64,000 nucleotides of DNA, taken from assembly GCF_026262505.1 (NCBI RefSeq), contig NC_067208.1:19973962-20037961 (forward strand), written 5' to 3'. The notes under the pieces are model-generated. The model was not told the origin of the DNA. It searched no databases and saw only the letters and a program-made list of their open reading frames with translations. Source of the DNA: Trichomonas vaginalis G3 (Eukaryota > Parabasalia > Trichomonadida > Trichomonadidae). Position 1 is the first letter of the stretch. The number at the start of each line of letters is the position of its first letter. The translations under genes and the position numbers were made by a program. This document shows, one piece after another, positions 1 to 8,933 of the stretch.

Positions 1-767
1 TATTTGCTCAGAATGGTATAACAGGTCTAATTGCACCACCTGGGTCGGGTAAGACTTTCACTTATCTTAAAATGGCTGCACAACAACAAGAACTAGATGA
101 GAAGAACCCATTCTATGAGTTAGTTGTTATTTGTAGTACTTCTGGTCAATTTGACCAAACCGTCAATTCGTTCAAAGATATTATAAAGAAGTCTAAGTTA
201 GTATGTATAAAGGATACTGAGTTGTTAGATTGGATAAAGAAGTACCAAAGAAGAGTTTTGAAGTATAATGCTATAAATGAGTATATAAATTCTAAGTTTA
301 AAGACCCAAATGAGGAAATGCAAAGAATATTAGAGAAGAAACACTTCAGAAACAAACAGAAAGAGATAGAATACATTTCGAAGAAATTGCAATCTTACGA
401 TTGGAAGACATACCCTCATAGATGTCTTCTTATCTTAGATGACTTTGCATCTCATCCTTTGTTAAAGAACAGAGAACAAGATATGTGTCGAATTCTTAAG
501 AAGCTCAGACACTTTAACATTTCAGTTGTCATTTGTGTACAGACAGCAAAGAGTTTAAGTAAGGATGTAAAGAGAATACTTACTGACATTGTACTTTTCC
601 CTGGATTGTCCGAAGACGATTTCATGGAACTTATGAAAGAGTCCATGGCAGGTAAGTTTGACAGACATGAACTATGGGAGAAGTACAAAGTCATACAAGA
701 CCCTCATACTTCTTTCAGAATTCATATCTACGCAAACAAAGTTCAAATTGTAAAAAGTCAAGCGTAA
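1..767 (+). CDS. A32-like genome-packaging ATPase of M1 (partial)
   Basis: The frame is open from base 3, so the gene starts left of the window. A Walker A motif, APPGSGKTFTYLK, is read at about bases 42-80. A Walker B-like strand (CLLILDDFA) follows about 120 residues later, the spacing of FtsK/HerA-type packaging ATPases. The same family occurs in M2 at 57623-58505 with the motif GKMGSGKTFN, and both end in a similar short beta tail (IHIYANKVQIVK here, IHIMTNTIKVK in M2). The inferred role is pumping element DNA into capsids. Downstream lies a tandem repeat region, and the next gene is convergent. Confidence 0.85.
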   Translation, partial: FAQNGITGLIAPPGSGKTFTYLKMAAQQQELDEKNPFYELVVICSTSGQFDQTVNSFKDIIKKSKLVCIKDTELLDWIKKYQRRVLKYNAINEYINSKFKDPNEEMQRILEKKHFRNKQKEIEYISKKLQSYDWKTYPHRCLLILDDFASHPLLKNREQDMCRILKKLRHFNISVVICVQTAKSLSKDVKRILTDIVLFPGLSEDDFMELMKESMAGKFDRHELWEKYKVIQDPHTSFRIHIYANKVQIVKSQA

Positions 768-867
768 AAAATAAAGAGTTTTGGCGACCAGGGTTTTTTC
801 CCTACTCGCTGTTCTTCTCTCGGTTTTCCGAGGGAAGCAAGCATATGAGAAATTTCATGAAATTTGG

Positions 868-1125
868 TCATTTTTCAGCAAAAATATATTTTAGGTGAAG
901 AGGTGAGATTTCACCTCTTTTTTCACCTGTTTTTTCACCTCAGTTATTTTATAAGCGTTTCACATGGTAAACGTTATTTTTTAAATTTTGTGAAAACTCA
1001 ACGGTTTGACACAAGCCCTAAAAATTATTTTACTCAGAATTTTGTTGCTGAATTCAATAAAAATATATTTTAGGTGAAGAGGTGAGATTTCACCTCTTTT
1101 TTCACCTCTTTTTTCACCTGTTATT
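868..1125. repeat. Two copies of a 179-bp unit with 48-bp palindromic repeats
   Basis: Two units offset by about 179 bases share the stretch running from AAAATATATTTT through the palindromic block to the CAGTTATTTTATAAGCG-like tail. The 48-bp blocks lie at 893-940 and 1072-1119. Each holds a core of GGTGA/TCACC half-sites facing each other, one further half-site on one side and two at 12-base spacing on the other. The same two-unit arrangement lies at 49225-49486 in M2, downstream of the homologous gene. It fills the 3' flank of the unknown gene at 1126-2040. Confidence 0.85.
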
Positions 1126-2040
1126 TTATAAGCGTTTTACATGAATTGTATGATGTATATTTGAAATCCTAAACAATTTCGTAGCTTCTATTTCTTCTGT
1201 CAGTACATCGAATGTTTTAACGATACCGAAAGTTTCTTTATACTTCTTCTTGACGTCAGATAGAAGGAAATCGTCAGCAGTTGGATAGTTTTTGTTCAGA
1301 AATGCTAACATGTTCATTTTATCTTCTGCTGGTTTCTCTACTTCTTTCTTTAAGTCAGCATAGTCGTTTCGCATACGTTCTATCTCTTTGACGGAGTAGT
1401 TATATTTCCTCATTGCTGCTTTACATTTTGAACATTGCGGGTTCATTTTTGCGTTATATTCTGAAACCTTACCTGCTAAAACAACTAAGGCGTCAATTGC
1501 TCTCTTTAACTCAAAAGTTGCGGGTCTTATTTGTTCATTCCATATCTTACCTCTTCTATCTTTATCTCTTATCTGCCATACACATTTTGCAACTAACGAA
1601 ACAAAGTTGTCGTAGGTCTTAAACTCCCCAGATTTGTATATGTCAGAGATGTTCTTATATACCATATCGCAATCTTTGTCCATGACTTTGTGGTTGCAAT
1701 GAAATCCAAGAAACTCATAGTTAACCTTTCGTATGAACTTCTTTATTTCTACTGAGTCAGTTGCTTTGACTTCTATTTCATCGAATTCTGGAATAGTAAG
1801 CTTTTGTTGTTGGATTTCAGGAAGTTTAGGTAGATGGTCAATAATGTCCTGCATTTCATAAAGATACTGTTCATTTGTTTCATCTTTCGCAGTGCAATCT
1901 AAATCTCCTTGGAGAAGTTCTTGCTTTATCTTCTGGATTTCTGTTTCGAAAGTATATGAAGAAGGAATGAAGCTTTTCATCTCTACTAACATTGAAGTTG
2001 GGTTCATGACTAAAGAGTTTGGTGCTGTTGTTGCTAACAT
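1126..2040 (-). CDS. Maverick protein of unknown function (family also in M2)
   Basis: 304 residues from the ATG at 2040, chosen because it follows an A/T-only leader (TTTTTTTAAAAAAATA-like) and matches the start of the M2 relative. The frame is open further upstream, but that part reads through the 48-bp repeat and looks non-coding. The protein is charged and mostly helical. It has a CSKCKAA pair of cysteines in the middle and a lysine-rich coiled-coil-like stretch (ERMRNDYADLKKEVEKPAEDK). A close relative lies at 49487-50424. Both are flanked on each side by the 48-bp repeats. No domain is recognised. Confidence 0.7.
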   Translation of the reverse strand: MLATTAPNSLVMNPTSMLVEMKSFIPSSYTFETEIQKIKQELLQGDLDCTAKDETNEQYLYEMQDIIDHLPKLPEIQQQKLTIPEFDEIEVKATDSVEIKKFIRKVNYEFLGFHCNHKVMDKDCDMVYKNISDIYKSGEFKTYDNFVSLVAKCVWQIRDKDRRGKIWNEQIRPATFELKRAIDALVVLAGKVSEYNAKMNPQCSKCKAAMRKYNYSVKEIERMRNDYADLKKEVEKPAEDKMNMLAFLNKNYPTADDFLLSDVKKKYKETFGIVKTFDVLTEEIEATKLFRISNIHHTIHVKRL

Positions 2041-2113
2041 GTTCTTACAATAAAAATAAAAAAATATTTTTTTAAAAAAACCAACTTTATTTTTTATTTC
2101 GGGAAAATTCATG

Positions 2114-2313
2114 AGGTGAAAAAAGAGGTGAAAAAAGAGGTGAAATCTCACCTCTTCACCTAAAATATATTTTTGTCTGATTTACGCTCATTACGATGAA
2201 GTTTCGACAAAACATTTACGTTCATGTTTGACAAAACATTTACGATGAAATCATGAAAATTCATGAGGTGAAAAAAGAGGTGAAAAAAGAGGTGAAATCT
2301 CACCTCTTCACCT
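2114..2313. repeat. Two more 48-bp palindromic repeats
   Basis: Blocks at 2114-2161 and 2266-2313 are almost identical to each other and are the reverse complement of those at 893 and 1072. Each is followed by TAAAATATATTTTT. Between them lie imperfect copies of an ACAAAACATTTACG unit that is also seen at 50592-50640 in M2. They occupy the 5' flank of the gene at 1126-2040. The repeats point inward from both sides of that gene. Confidence 0.85.
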
Positions 2314-2390
2314 AAAATATATTTTTATTGAATTCAGCAACAAAGTTCAAATTGTAAAAAGTCAAGCTTGAAAAATCTAAGTGTTTAGTC

Positions 2391-2570
2391 TTAGTAAGAT
2401 GGTAGCTTCTTAAAGCATATGCCGTCCTTGAGTTTTATGTACGTGAAGAGAAGTACAATGAATTCAATTACGAGTACAATTGCAATGACAACTAAGGCAA
2501 CTATTTTTGTCTTTTGCCAGCAAGGGTACTTCTTCTCTTCCAATGGTTCGGCAGAACTATACTCACTCAT
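2391..2570 (-). CDS. Small single-pass membrane protein of M1
   Basis: 59 residues starting at the ATG at 2570 (MSEYSSAEPLEEKKY). A hydrophobic run of about 24 residues (IVALVVIAIVLVIEFIVLLF) follows, then a short basic tail, so it is a predicted single membrane span with a charged N-terminus. It is divergent from the small genes to its right. No known family is recognised. Small membrane proteins are common in Polinton-type elements, but its role is unknown. Confidence 0.5.
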   Translation of the reverse strand: MSEYSSAEPLEEKKYPCWQKTKIVALVVIAIVLVIEFIVLLFTYIKLKDGICFKKLPSY

Positions 2571-2613
2571 GAGAAATGCCAAAACGGTTTAATAGAAAAA
2601 GTGTCATTTTTTC

Positions 2614-2808
2614 ATGTCCGAAGACTCGAAGGTGCAACACTTCCAAAATACCGACGAACTCAGAAGAGCAGCATGGCAGTATCTTCTTGACAACTTCTTT
2701 GAGTTCTCCAGGTACACCTTGGAAAATGCTGAAGAACTCCGACACAGAGAATTTGGAGAAATTGCACTCCAATACTACCTTGACAAACAAAGGGTAAACA
2801 AAGGGTAA
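2614..2808 (+). CDS. Small acidic protein of M1, unknown
   Basis: 64 residues, helical and charged. The ATG follows a host-type initiator, TCATTTTTTC, by only about a dozen bases, which supports this start over a second in-frame shadow at 2576. The 3' end runs into three short direct copies of AAACAAAGGGT at 2788-2820, so the last residues (QRVNKG) come from that repeat. The next small gene begins 51 bases later on the same strand. Function unknown. Confidence 0.5.
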   Translation: MSEDSKVQHFQNTDELRRAAWQYLLDNFFEFSRYTLENAEELRHREFGEIALQYYLDKQRVNKG

Positions 2809-2859
2809 ACAAAGGGTAAAATAAGACTAAAAACTTAACGTTTAAAAAGTGACATTTTT

Positions 2860-3060
2860 ATGAGCTCCGAGTCACCGAGAAAACTTGGTCAGATGTTAGC
2901 AGCTTACTTCCCTGAGGAGGATGGAAGCGTTACATACGTAAGGTTCAAAAACAACGAACCTGGAATTGCGTACCAAATTCGCAATTACATGACCATGGAA
3001 GAGTACGAAAGGTTTCTACAAGAGAAACCAGCTCTAAACAACTCAGAAAAGAAAGAGTAA
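2860..3060 (+). CDS. Small protein of M1, unknown
   Basis: 66 residues, beginning MSSESPRKLGQMLAAYF. It starts right after AAAAAGTGACATTTTT, a variant of the leader used by neighbouring small genes. The sequence contains a short beta-type stretch (SVTYVRFKNNEPG) and an acidic/basic tail. It is the second of two small plus-strand genes and is convergent with the proline-rich gene to the right. No family is recognised. Confidence 0.5.
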   Translation: MSSESPRKLGQMLAAYFPEEDGSVTYVRFKNNEPGIAYQIRNYMTMEEYERFLQEKPALNNSEKKE

Positions 3061-3088
3061 AAAGTTTAACTCGTAATTGTTTATTTTT

Positions 3089-3692
3089 TTACTTGTATGG
3101 GCAAGCTGCAAGAATGAAGTCGACTATCTCAGTCTTTGTCTTGACCAGTTGGACTGCTCTTGCGAGTACGTCTGTTTTGCGGTCTCCAGCTGGTGTCTGA
3201 CCTTCGTAATTGCGCATGTTCTTGAGAGCTCCAACTGTAAATGGTTGTAGGATGAAGAGTCTCTCAGACTGCTTGAGGTAGTCTTCACGGTCACGAACCG
3301 AATCTGTGGTACGAGTCGAATCGGTCGATTTGAGGGAAGAGTGAAGCCTGTCTTCTTCCATAGGGGCTGTGGCATACTCTTTGCGTAAACGGTTCAGACC
3401 TTCTTCGAACTCTTGGTCTCTCTTCGATTGGATTGAGATTGAATTGGGGTGGAGGGTTTGACATGAACATCCAAGGGTTAGGGAAGTAAGGCATGGGTTG
3501 AGGAGGGTAGTTTGGAAAGCCTTGTGGTGGGTAGTTTGGAAAGCCTTGTGGTGGGTAGTAACCTTGAGGTGGAAATTGGTAGTAAATCGGAGGTACTTGC
3601 TGGAACTGAGGTTGCTGAGGAGACTGTTGTGGTGCTGGAGCATGCTGTTCTTCTGGCTGTGGAACGGGTTCAGTAGGTGGGACGTCGGACAT
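3089..3692 (-). pseudogene. Proline/glutamine-rich Maverick protein, broken
   Basis: The N-terminal part is Pro/Gln/Tyr-rich with near-repeats of GFPNYPPQ and related units. The C-terminal part is charged and helical (around KRDQEFEEGLNRLRKEY) with an ending like VDFILAACPYK. The two parts lie in different frames, so the gene looks broken (about one break). Low-complexity proline-rich proteins of this sort occur in other parts of the elements here (39157-39615). A structural or scaffold role is possible but not shown. Confidence 0.5.
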
Positions 3693-3716
3693 TCGTTTGT
3701 GTCTTAACCGTCTTTG

Positions 3717-4125
3717 TTCTGAAACAATATAATATTGTCTTGAAAAAGTACAATATTGTCTTGAAAAAGTACAATATTGTCTTGAAAAAGTACAACATTG
3801 TCTTGAAAAAGTACAACATTGTCTTGAAAAAGTACAACATTGTCTTGAAAAAGTACAACATTGTTCTGAAAAAGTACAACATTGTTCTGAAAAAGTTCAA
3901 GACTTGTTCTGAAAAAGTACAGCCGTACTCAAATTTGAGAGACATTGTACTGAAAAAGTACAACATTGTCTTGAAAAAGTACAACATTGTCTTGAAAAAG
4001 TACAACATTGTCTTGAAAAAGTACAACATTGTCTTGAAAAAGTACAACATTGTCTTGAAAAAGTACAACATTGTCTTGAAAAAGTACAACATTGTCTTGA
4101 AAAAGTACAATATTGTACTGACTCA
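3717..4125. repeat. 21-bp minisatellite, about 19 units
   Basis: Tandem units of TTGTCTTGAAAAAGTACAACA, with a few variants (TTCTGAA, AATATT) and one divergent stretch at about 3893-3950. Because 21 is a multiple of three and the unit lacks stops, both strands stay open as heptapeptide repeats (YNIVLKK one way, MLYFFKT the other). No good start or leader supports either as a gene. It lies in the spacer between the divergent genes at 3692 and 4128. Confidence 0.95.
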
Positions 4126-4127
4126 GT

Positions 4128-4490
4128 ATGGAGCTTGACCCCTTAGACGAAGCAATTTATCTAATTGAGGTAAATGAAACCGTGAAGGAATATCTCAGCA
4201 AGTGCAAACCAAGCAAGTCCATTGGCTTCTGGTTGTCCAAGAATAGTGTCTTAAAGTTGGAAATTGAAACAGGTGTTGCAATTCAAGTTCCAGAAGGCAC
4301 TGCATTCGATGATATTAAGGATGTGAAGAAAGAAGCCCTCTTGAAGTTCTTCATGAAACGTCCTTGGATACTACTTCCATATCGTGAGAGCCCAATTCCA
4401 CGAATTACACAAATTCTCAGAGCACTACTTCACTACTCTGGACAGCCGTTCTTCATAACCTCAGAAGGCGACATCCAACCAATTCAGTAA
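4128..4490 (+). CDS. Unknown 120-residue protein of M1
   Basis: Starts immediately after the minisatellite, MELDPLDEAIYLIEV. Mixed alpha/beta composition, no cysteines, and a conserved-looking FFMKRPWILLPYRESPIPR segment near residue 85. It begins a run of small plus-strand genes (4128, 4518, 4826, 5443). No homologue is recognised elsewhere in this window. Function unknown. Confidence 0.55.
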   Translation: MELDPLDEAIYLIEVNETVKEYLSKCKPSKSIGFWLSKNSVLKLEIETGVAIQVPEGTAFDDIKDVKKEALLKFFMKRPWILLPYRESPIPRITQILRALLHYSGQPFFITSEGDIQPIQ

Positions 4491-4517
4491 ACATCTCATT
4501 TTAACTTCACTTTTTTT

Positions 4518-4802
4518 ATGTTTTTACTCACACTCGTACTCAACAGGTTTGTGTACAACTATTTCAACTGTGAACCTTGTATTGACCGGTCTTCCTGCAA
4601 ATGCAAGTTCGGTCAATACACAATTTATGGTGGCAAGAAAGACAGTGGGGAATGTTATTCTGACATCTGTTGTTGCGCTCGAGAGAGAATTGAAATTCCA
4701 GACCCAACTCCAACAAGAACTCTCAAGTTGCCGAAGACTCATGTGAAGAAGAAGCCTTCTGGTAAGTTTCTTATAGCCATCTATATGGCACGCTTTGAGT
4801 AA
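4518..4802 (+). CDS. Cysteine-rich small protein of M1 (uncertain)
   Basis: 94 residues. The ATG follows TCACTTTTTTT, a good host-type initiator, 10 bases upstream. The first third is hydrophobic (MFLLTLVLNRFVYNYF), like a signal or anchor. A cysteine cluster follows (CEPCIDRSSCKCKF, then CYSDICCCA), and the tail is basic. An overlapping frame at 4549-4746 and an opposite-strand frame at 4524-4808 are also open, so the true frame is uncertain. No family is recognised. Confidence 0.4.
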   Translation: MFLLTLVLNRFVYNYFNCEPCIDRSSCKCKFGQYTIYGGKKDSGECYSDICCCARERIEIPDPTPTRTLKLPKTHVKKKPSGKFLIAIYMARFE

Positions 4803-4825
4803 AAACATTTTTTTTTCTTTTTTGA

Positions 4826-5410
4826 ATGAAGCAAGTTAAATTCGTCCCACACCAATCTCAATGGACCGATGAAGAGTTTCAAGCTATGGTTGAAGGTGTT
4901 GAGAACGACATAGACGGCGAACTTGAAGGAGCTCAAACCACAATTGCAACCAAAATTGCACAAGTCAAGGAACAGATAGCTCCACTTAAAGCTACCAAAG
5001 CTACTCTTGACCTCATGGATAGTTACCGTTTAGAAGTAAAGAGTGGAATAAGACAATTAAAATTAAAACTTCTAAACTACGAAGCTATACTCCAAAAGTT
5101 AGCAGAAATGAGAAGACTTTACCAGAGCTACTTACATGTAAGGGACTTACCTTCAAGCAGTCCGACCAAAGATGAATTTTCTGACATTGTCCCAATTTTG
5201 TCCGAAAGTCAGCTCAGATGTTTTGAACTGCTCCCAACATATCCAGAATATGAACGTTTGCCTGAACTCTTCCGCAATCTCAAAAAACGTTTTTTGGTTC
5301 TCATGTTCGAAACTTTTATCGGAAGAGACAACAAACGTTCAGAAGAAGAACAAGATATTATTTTAAACTTGTTGTATGACTTAACCGTCATAACAAGCTT
5401 TTTGAAGTAA
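4826..5410 (+). CDS. Coiled-coil protein of M1, unknown
   Basis: 194 residues, starting MKQVKFVPHQSQWTDEEF. Residues about 35-100 form a long charged helix with heptad-like spacing (QVKEQIAPLKATKATLDLM; then RQLKLKLLNYEAILQKL), and the C-terminal half is also helical. It sits between the Cys-rich gene and a 57-residue gene on the same strand. The look is of a structural or accessory protein, but nothing identifies it. Confidence 0.6.
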   Translation: MKQVKFVPHQSQWTDEEFQAMVEGVENDIDGELEGAQTTIATKIAQVKEQIAPLKATKATLDLMDSYRLEVKSGIRQLKLKLLNYEAILQKLAEMRRLYQSYLHVRDLPSSSPTKDEFSDIVPILSESQLRCFELLPTYPEYERLPELFRNLKKRFLVLMFETFIGRDNKRSEEEQDIILNLLYDLTVITSFLK

Positions 5411-5442
5411 AACCGTCATTCTCAAACCACTTCATTTTTTCG

Positions 5443-5616
5443 ATGTCCGAACAAGCACCGAAGCCGAACACAATGGCAGATGTCCTTTCAATGTTGCCAG
5501 ACAAGCGCCCAGTTCAAATTCAAATTTTGAATTTGAAAGCTCATCTGACAAACACCGTTAAGACTCTCCAAAGTAGTCTTATGGAAGAGATGAAGACTAA
5601 AGTGAGTTCCTCATGA
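5443..5616 (+). CDS. 57-residue protein of M1
   Basis: Read directly from the sequence: an ATG at 5443 follows TTCATTTTTTCG, a host-type initiator. The frame runs 57 codons (MSEQAPKPNTMADVLSMLPD at the start, SSS at the end) to a TGA at 5614-5616. That stop overlaps the ATG of the next open stretch at 5613. It is small, without a clear motif, and has a helical middle. Its leader resembles that of 2614 and 4518, suggesting co-regulation. Confidence 0.45.
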   Translation: MSEQAPKPNTMADVLSMLPDKRPVQIQILNLKAHLTNTVKTLQSSLMEEMKTKVSSS

Positions 5617-6137
5617 ACCAAGCTTCCAATGAGAAATGCCTGAATGATTTGACGGAAACCTTGCGCATTTACGAGAGAGAGAACCGAGACCTTGCCAGAC
5701 TCATCTACCGTTTCTTCGAAGAGATAGACGCCATCTGGAAGGTACTCGGAAAGGACAGAACTCCAACACCGTACTTCGTGAACACAGAATTGAAGAAGGA
5801 ATTGTCGAGGAAGAAGAGAAACACGAAGAAGAGGAAGAGGAAGAAGAGGAAGAAGAGAAACACGAAGAAGAGGAAGTTTGGGCAACCCTTGTTGCCGATG
5901 ACACTTACGAAATTTCCCAACCCTACCCATACCAAATCCGCAACAAGGAGACGGCAAGGTTCTTACCCCAGTCCTCAACAACTTGGGACACTTGAACCTT
6001 ACCCTTCGGAATTCGGTTCAATTCCATGGGCAAGCTTGTCGCAATTCAATGGGTTCCAAATCCACAAGAAGACGAAGGTCAGACACATTGACGGTGACAA
6101 GCTCAACAACCGTAAGGAGAACCTCGAGTGGTTCTAA
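5613..6137 (+). pseudogene. Acidic/basic repeat protein with remains of an HNH_3/NUMOD4-type endonuclease
   Basis: The last visible stretch, VRHIDGDKLNNRKENLEWF, is a near-perfect match to the end of the HNH_3 fold found in phage and mobile-intron endonucleases. A NUMOD4-like stretch (TYEISQPYPYQIRNKE) lies in the same region in another frame. Before it is a purine-only tract encoding charged low-complexity sequence. The domain is spread over frames, so it looks broken (about two breaks). It is treated as a fossil inside M1. If once active it would have been a DNA-nicking or homing enzyme. Confidence 0.6.
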
Positions 6138-6221
6138 GAGTAAAAAAATTTTATTTTAGGGGGAAACCCCGAGTAAATTTAGGTGTTTAGTTTTAAGTGG
6201 CTTAAATTAAGGTAATTTGGA

Positions 6222-6443
6222 CTAGTTCCGACCTCTGAATTGGACTCTTTCGTCATCCCAGTTGCGTAGGAGGTCGTCCCAGAGGAGTTGGTAGAATTGC
6301 CAATCCAAGGACGATTTGTCCTCCCAGGCATTGAGGATGTACTGCTCGTAGAGTCTCATGACCTCTGCCTTGCACCAGACACCCTCTCCCTTGGAACGTA
6401 AGGCTTCTTCGAAGTGCTCGAATGCGATTGGCTGCGGGACCAT
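6222..6443 (-). CDS. Small Trp-rich protein of M1
   Basis: 73 residues from the ATG at 6443, which follows TGTCATTTCAG on the minus strand, a host-type initiator. It is rich in Trp, Leu and acidic residues (SSLDWQFYQLLWDDLLRNW), suggesting an amphipathic helix. An alternative start just upstream uses GTG and was not chosen. It lies between the HNH remains and the polymerase. No family is recognised. Confidence 0.45.
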   Translation of the reverse strand: MVPQPIAFEHFEEALRSKGEGVWCKAEVMRLYEQYILNAWEDKSSLDWQFYQLLWDDLLRNWDDERVQFRGRN

Positions 6444-6586
6444 CTGAAATGACACTTTTTGTCCGTTTGGTCAATGTTCGTGTCTCGTGCCATAGTCGAC
6501 GAAAATAAACAAACAGGTTATATATGAGTTTGAGACCAAGAATGGTGTAACTCGACCTGTCCGATTCAAATTCGAATAAAAATTTT

Positions 6587-8736
6587 TTACTTCATGCAAT
6601 GTTTTATTTCTGTGCCGTCTTCAAGTATGCCCCAGTACTTACGCTTGGAGAGGACATGAACTTCGGTGAAAATTTTGTCCAATTTGAATTGACCCATCTT
6701 TTCACCGACCATTCCCATTTCAATGAGTTTGTTATAGCCTTCTTCGTTCGTCATGAGTGCGTCAATGTTCTCATAGTAAACCTTCACTTTGGATTTGACT
6801 TCGGAGAAGAATTTGTTGTAGTTGTCAAGGACTGCCTTTGCGAACTGAGGGTAAGACCAATGTTCGACAATAGGTTTTAATGTGGTTACTAAGCCACTTT
6901 GACCTTGAGTGAATTCGTACTTCAAAACAAAAGGAGAAAACCTTTCAACAAAGTTGTCGACCTTCTCATATGTTTACTCTTCATCTCTTGAGGTTTCTTA
7001 ATGGAATATCCCCATGTCGAATTCATAAGCAATTTGAGTGTCATTGCAAGTTTGGGGTTTGAAGCTTTCCTAATATCATACAGTTGTTGTATGACTTTTC
7101 CAACTGTATAGTTCCTTCCTGGGAACTCACCATCTTCGTTTGGAATTCCAGTCGGGATATATTGGACGAACCTCATGTACGCAGCGTTAAGGTCGACATA
7201 GTATATCTTTTCATCTGAGTCGAACTTGTCGCAACCAATGGGTCCAGTTCGTGGAAATTCAAGTGAGTCTCTTATCTTCTGAGAAACTTCTCCTGTTATC
7301 TCATAAACATCGTCGAAGCAACCTGTTTCATATAAAACCTTCTGACCTAACTCAGATGCTCTCCAATACAATTTGACGTCAATTGGATGTCTCAATGGAA
7401 GTTTGTTTATAGCATCTTGAAGTTCTTGCAACCTCATTGGAAGTTCTTCTGGTTCAGGTTGGTATCCGAACAATCCAACTCCTTTTGGAACTGTGTACTT
7501 CTTTTGTGCTAGAACTTTGTCTGGAACAACTTTTGGTCTTGCTAACAATGAAAAGTTTGTTTCGTCTTTTGGTACAAAAGTTTCTGTCAGCTTGTCATCT
7601 GGAATTGGTTCCAACAAACCTTTCTCGAAAAGAATGTTTACAGCTCTGACAATGTTGCACTTGCCTTTTCCGAACAATGGGTTTGTAAGACTTTCGTTCA
7701 ACATGAAGTGGTTGTGGACAATTACAATCTTCAACCATGGTAAGTCTTTGTCAACAACATAGTCGTCATGTGAAGAACCTTTAGCTGTAGGTATGTTGAC
7801 TCGGATATTGACATTTGCCAACGGTGCAATTTTTGCCAATTGACCTCTGAGAATGTACCTTGTCTTCACACATGACTCAAGATACTTCATCTTCTCATCT
7901 GTAACAAGACCAGAGTTCCTGAGACATGTAAGAATACAAGGTTCATTGACAATTGTTTCAATTGAATTGTAAATTCCATACCTTGTCAAGTCAATGTCAG
8001 ACTTATTTATGAACGGGAAGTATCCAGCATGTTGTCTGACTGCTGAGGGTTAGGTTGGTACCATTCGAAACTTGACACTTGCAATTCCTTCAATTGCATT
8101 CAAAATGTCTGAGTCGGAGTCAACCATTTGTTCTCTCTTTGTAGTCTTGAAAGCGTCAAGAAGTTGCAGGCTGTTGTGACATTGCCATGTGCATAGTAAT
8201 ATGACCGTCCAAATCTGTTATGGTCAATCTGAGATTGTATCCTTTCTTATTTCCGTCTTGTAATGGCAGCAAGTACTCCCATGAAGCCTTCTTTGTTCTT
8301 TCCTTCGTCAAAGTTTACTGTAAAGGTTCGACCAGATGTAATTTGACTTCTAACTTCACGGTACTTTTCATATGCATATCTTGTTCTTTCCATGGGAGCA
8401 TGTGTCTTCACCTTTTCCTTTTTTCCTTCTCAAAGGATGCAATTGTTCGTCATGTTTCCAGTAGAATCTGGCAAAGCCGTCGTGTCCTTCAACTTGAGGT
8501 TCACTAACATCGAAAGGCATGTCCATAAGACGTTCTTCTTCTAACCTCTCTAATCTGTTTGGATAATTTGCGCGTGCTGTTTCTAAGTCCATTTCATAGC
8601 GAAGACCAGACAATTTGTCATAGACTTTTATGGGTCTTCCCTTCCTATATTTAAAATTCTTCGAAACTTTCCAACCATATCTTTCTAACTCTGCTTTTAT
8701 TCTAGCAGATTTTCTATCCATTCTATACGGGGGCAT
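6587..8736 (-). pseudogene. Protein-primed DNA polymerase B of M1, broken
   Basis: Pieces of a family B polymerase that uses a protein primer, the hallmark replicase of Maverick/Polinton elements. Visible parts are a basic N-terminal segment from the ATG at 8736 (preceded by an A/T-only leader), a motif A-like YYVDLNAAYM, a motif B-like KLLMNSTWGYSIKK, and a C-terminal piece ending EDGTEIKHCMK. The parts are in several frames and the gene is clearly broken (about four breaks or more). A second copy, also broken, is in M2 at 42987-46763 and retains motif C (YSDTDS). Confidence 0.8.
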
Positions 8737-8933
8737 TTTTATAAAAATAAAAAAATATTTTTTTCTTTATTTACTAACATAACCGCCTGCTGCCATAAGT
8801 CTTTGACGCCAACCCATACCAGCTAATGAAGGTTGACTTGGTTTAGTTTGGAAACTAAACTTTGTTTTTGGTTTATCTTCAGTTTTTGGTTTTTCTTCTT
8901 CTATCGGTTTTTCGTCACTTTTCGGTTCCTCTG

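Noticed and set aside
893-2313. CRISPR array
   Set aside because: The palindromic repeats are few, spaced irregularly, and the spacers between them are themselves repeated; this is eukaryotic element DNA with no cas genes.
3670-4138. Long open frames on both strands of about 150 codons
   Set aside because: They are made of the 21-bp minisatellite read as heptapeptides, start inside the repeat and have no leader; not genes.
4524-4808. Minus-strand frame opposite the Cys-rich small gene
   Set aside because: Shadow of the plus strand, which has a good Inr; gene order on this stretch is plus-strand.
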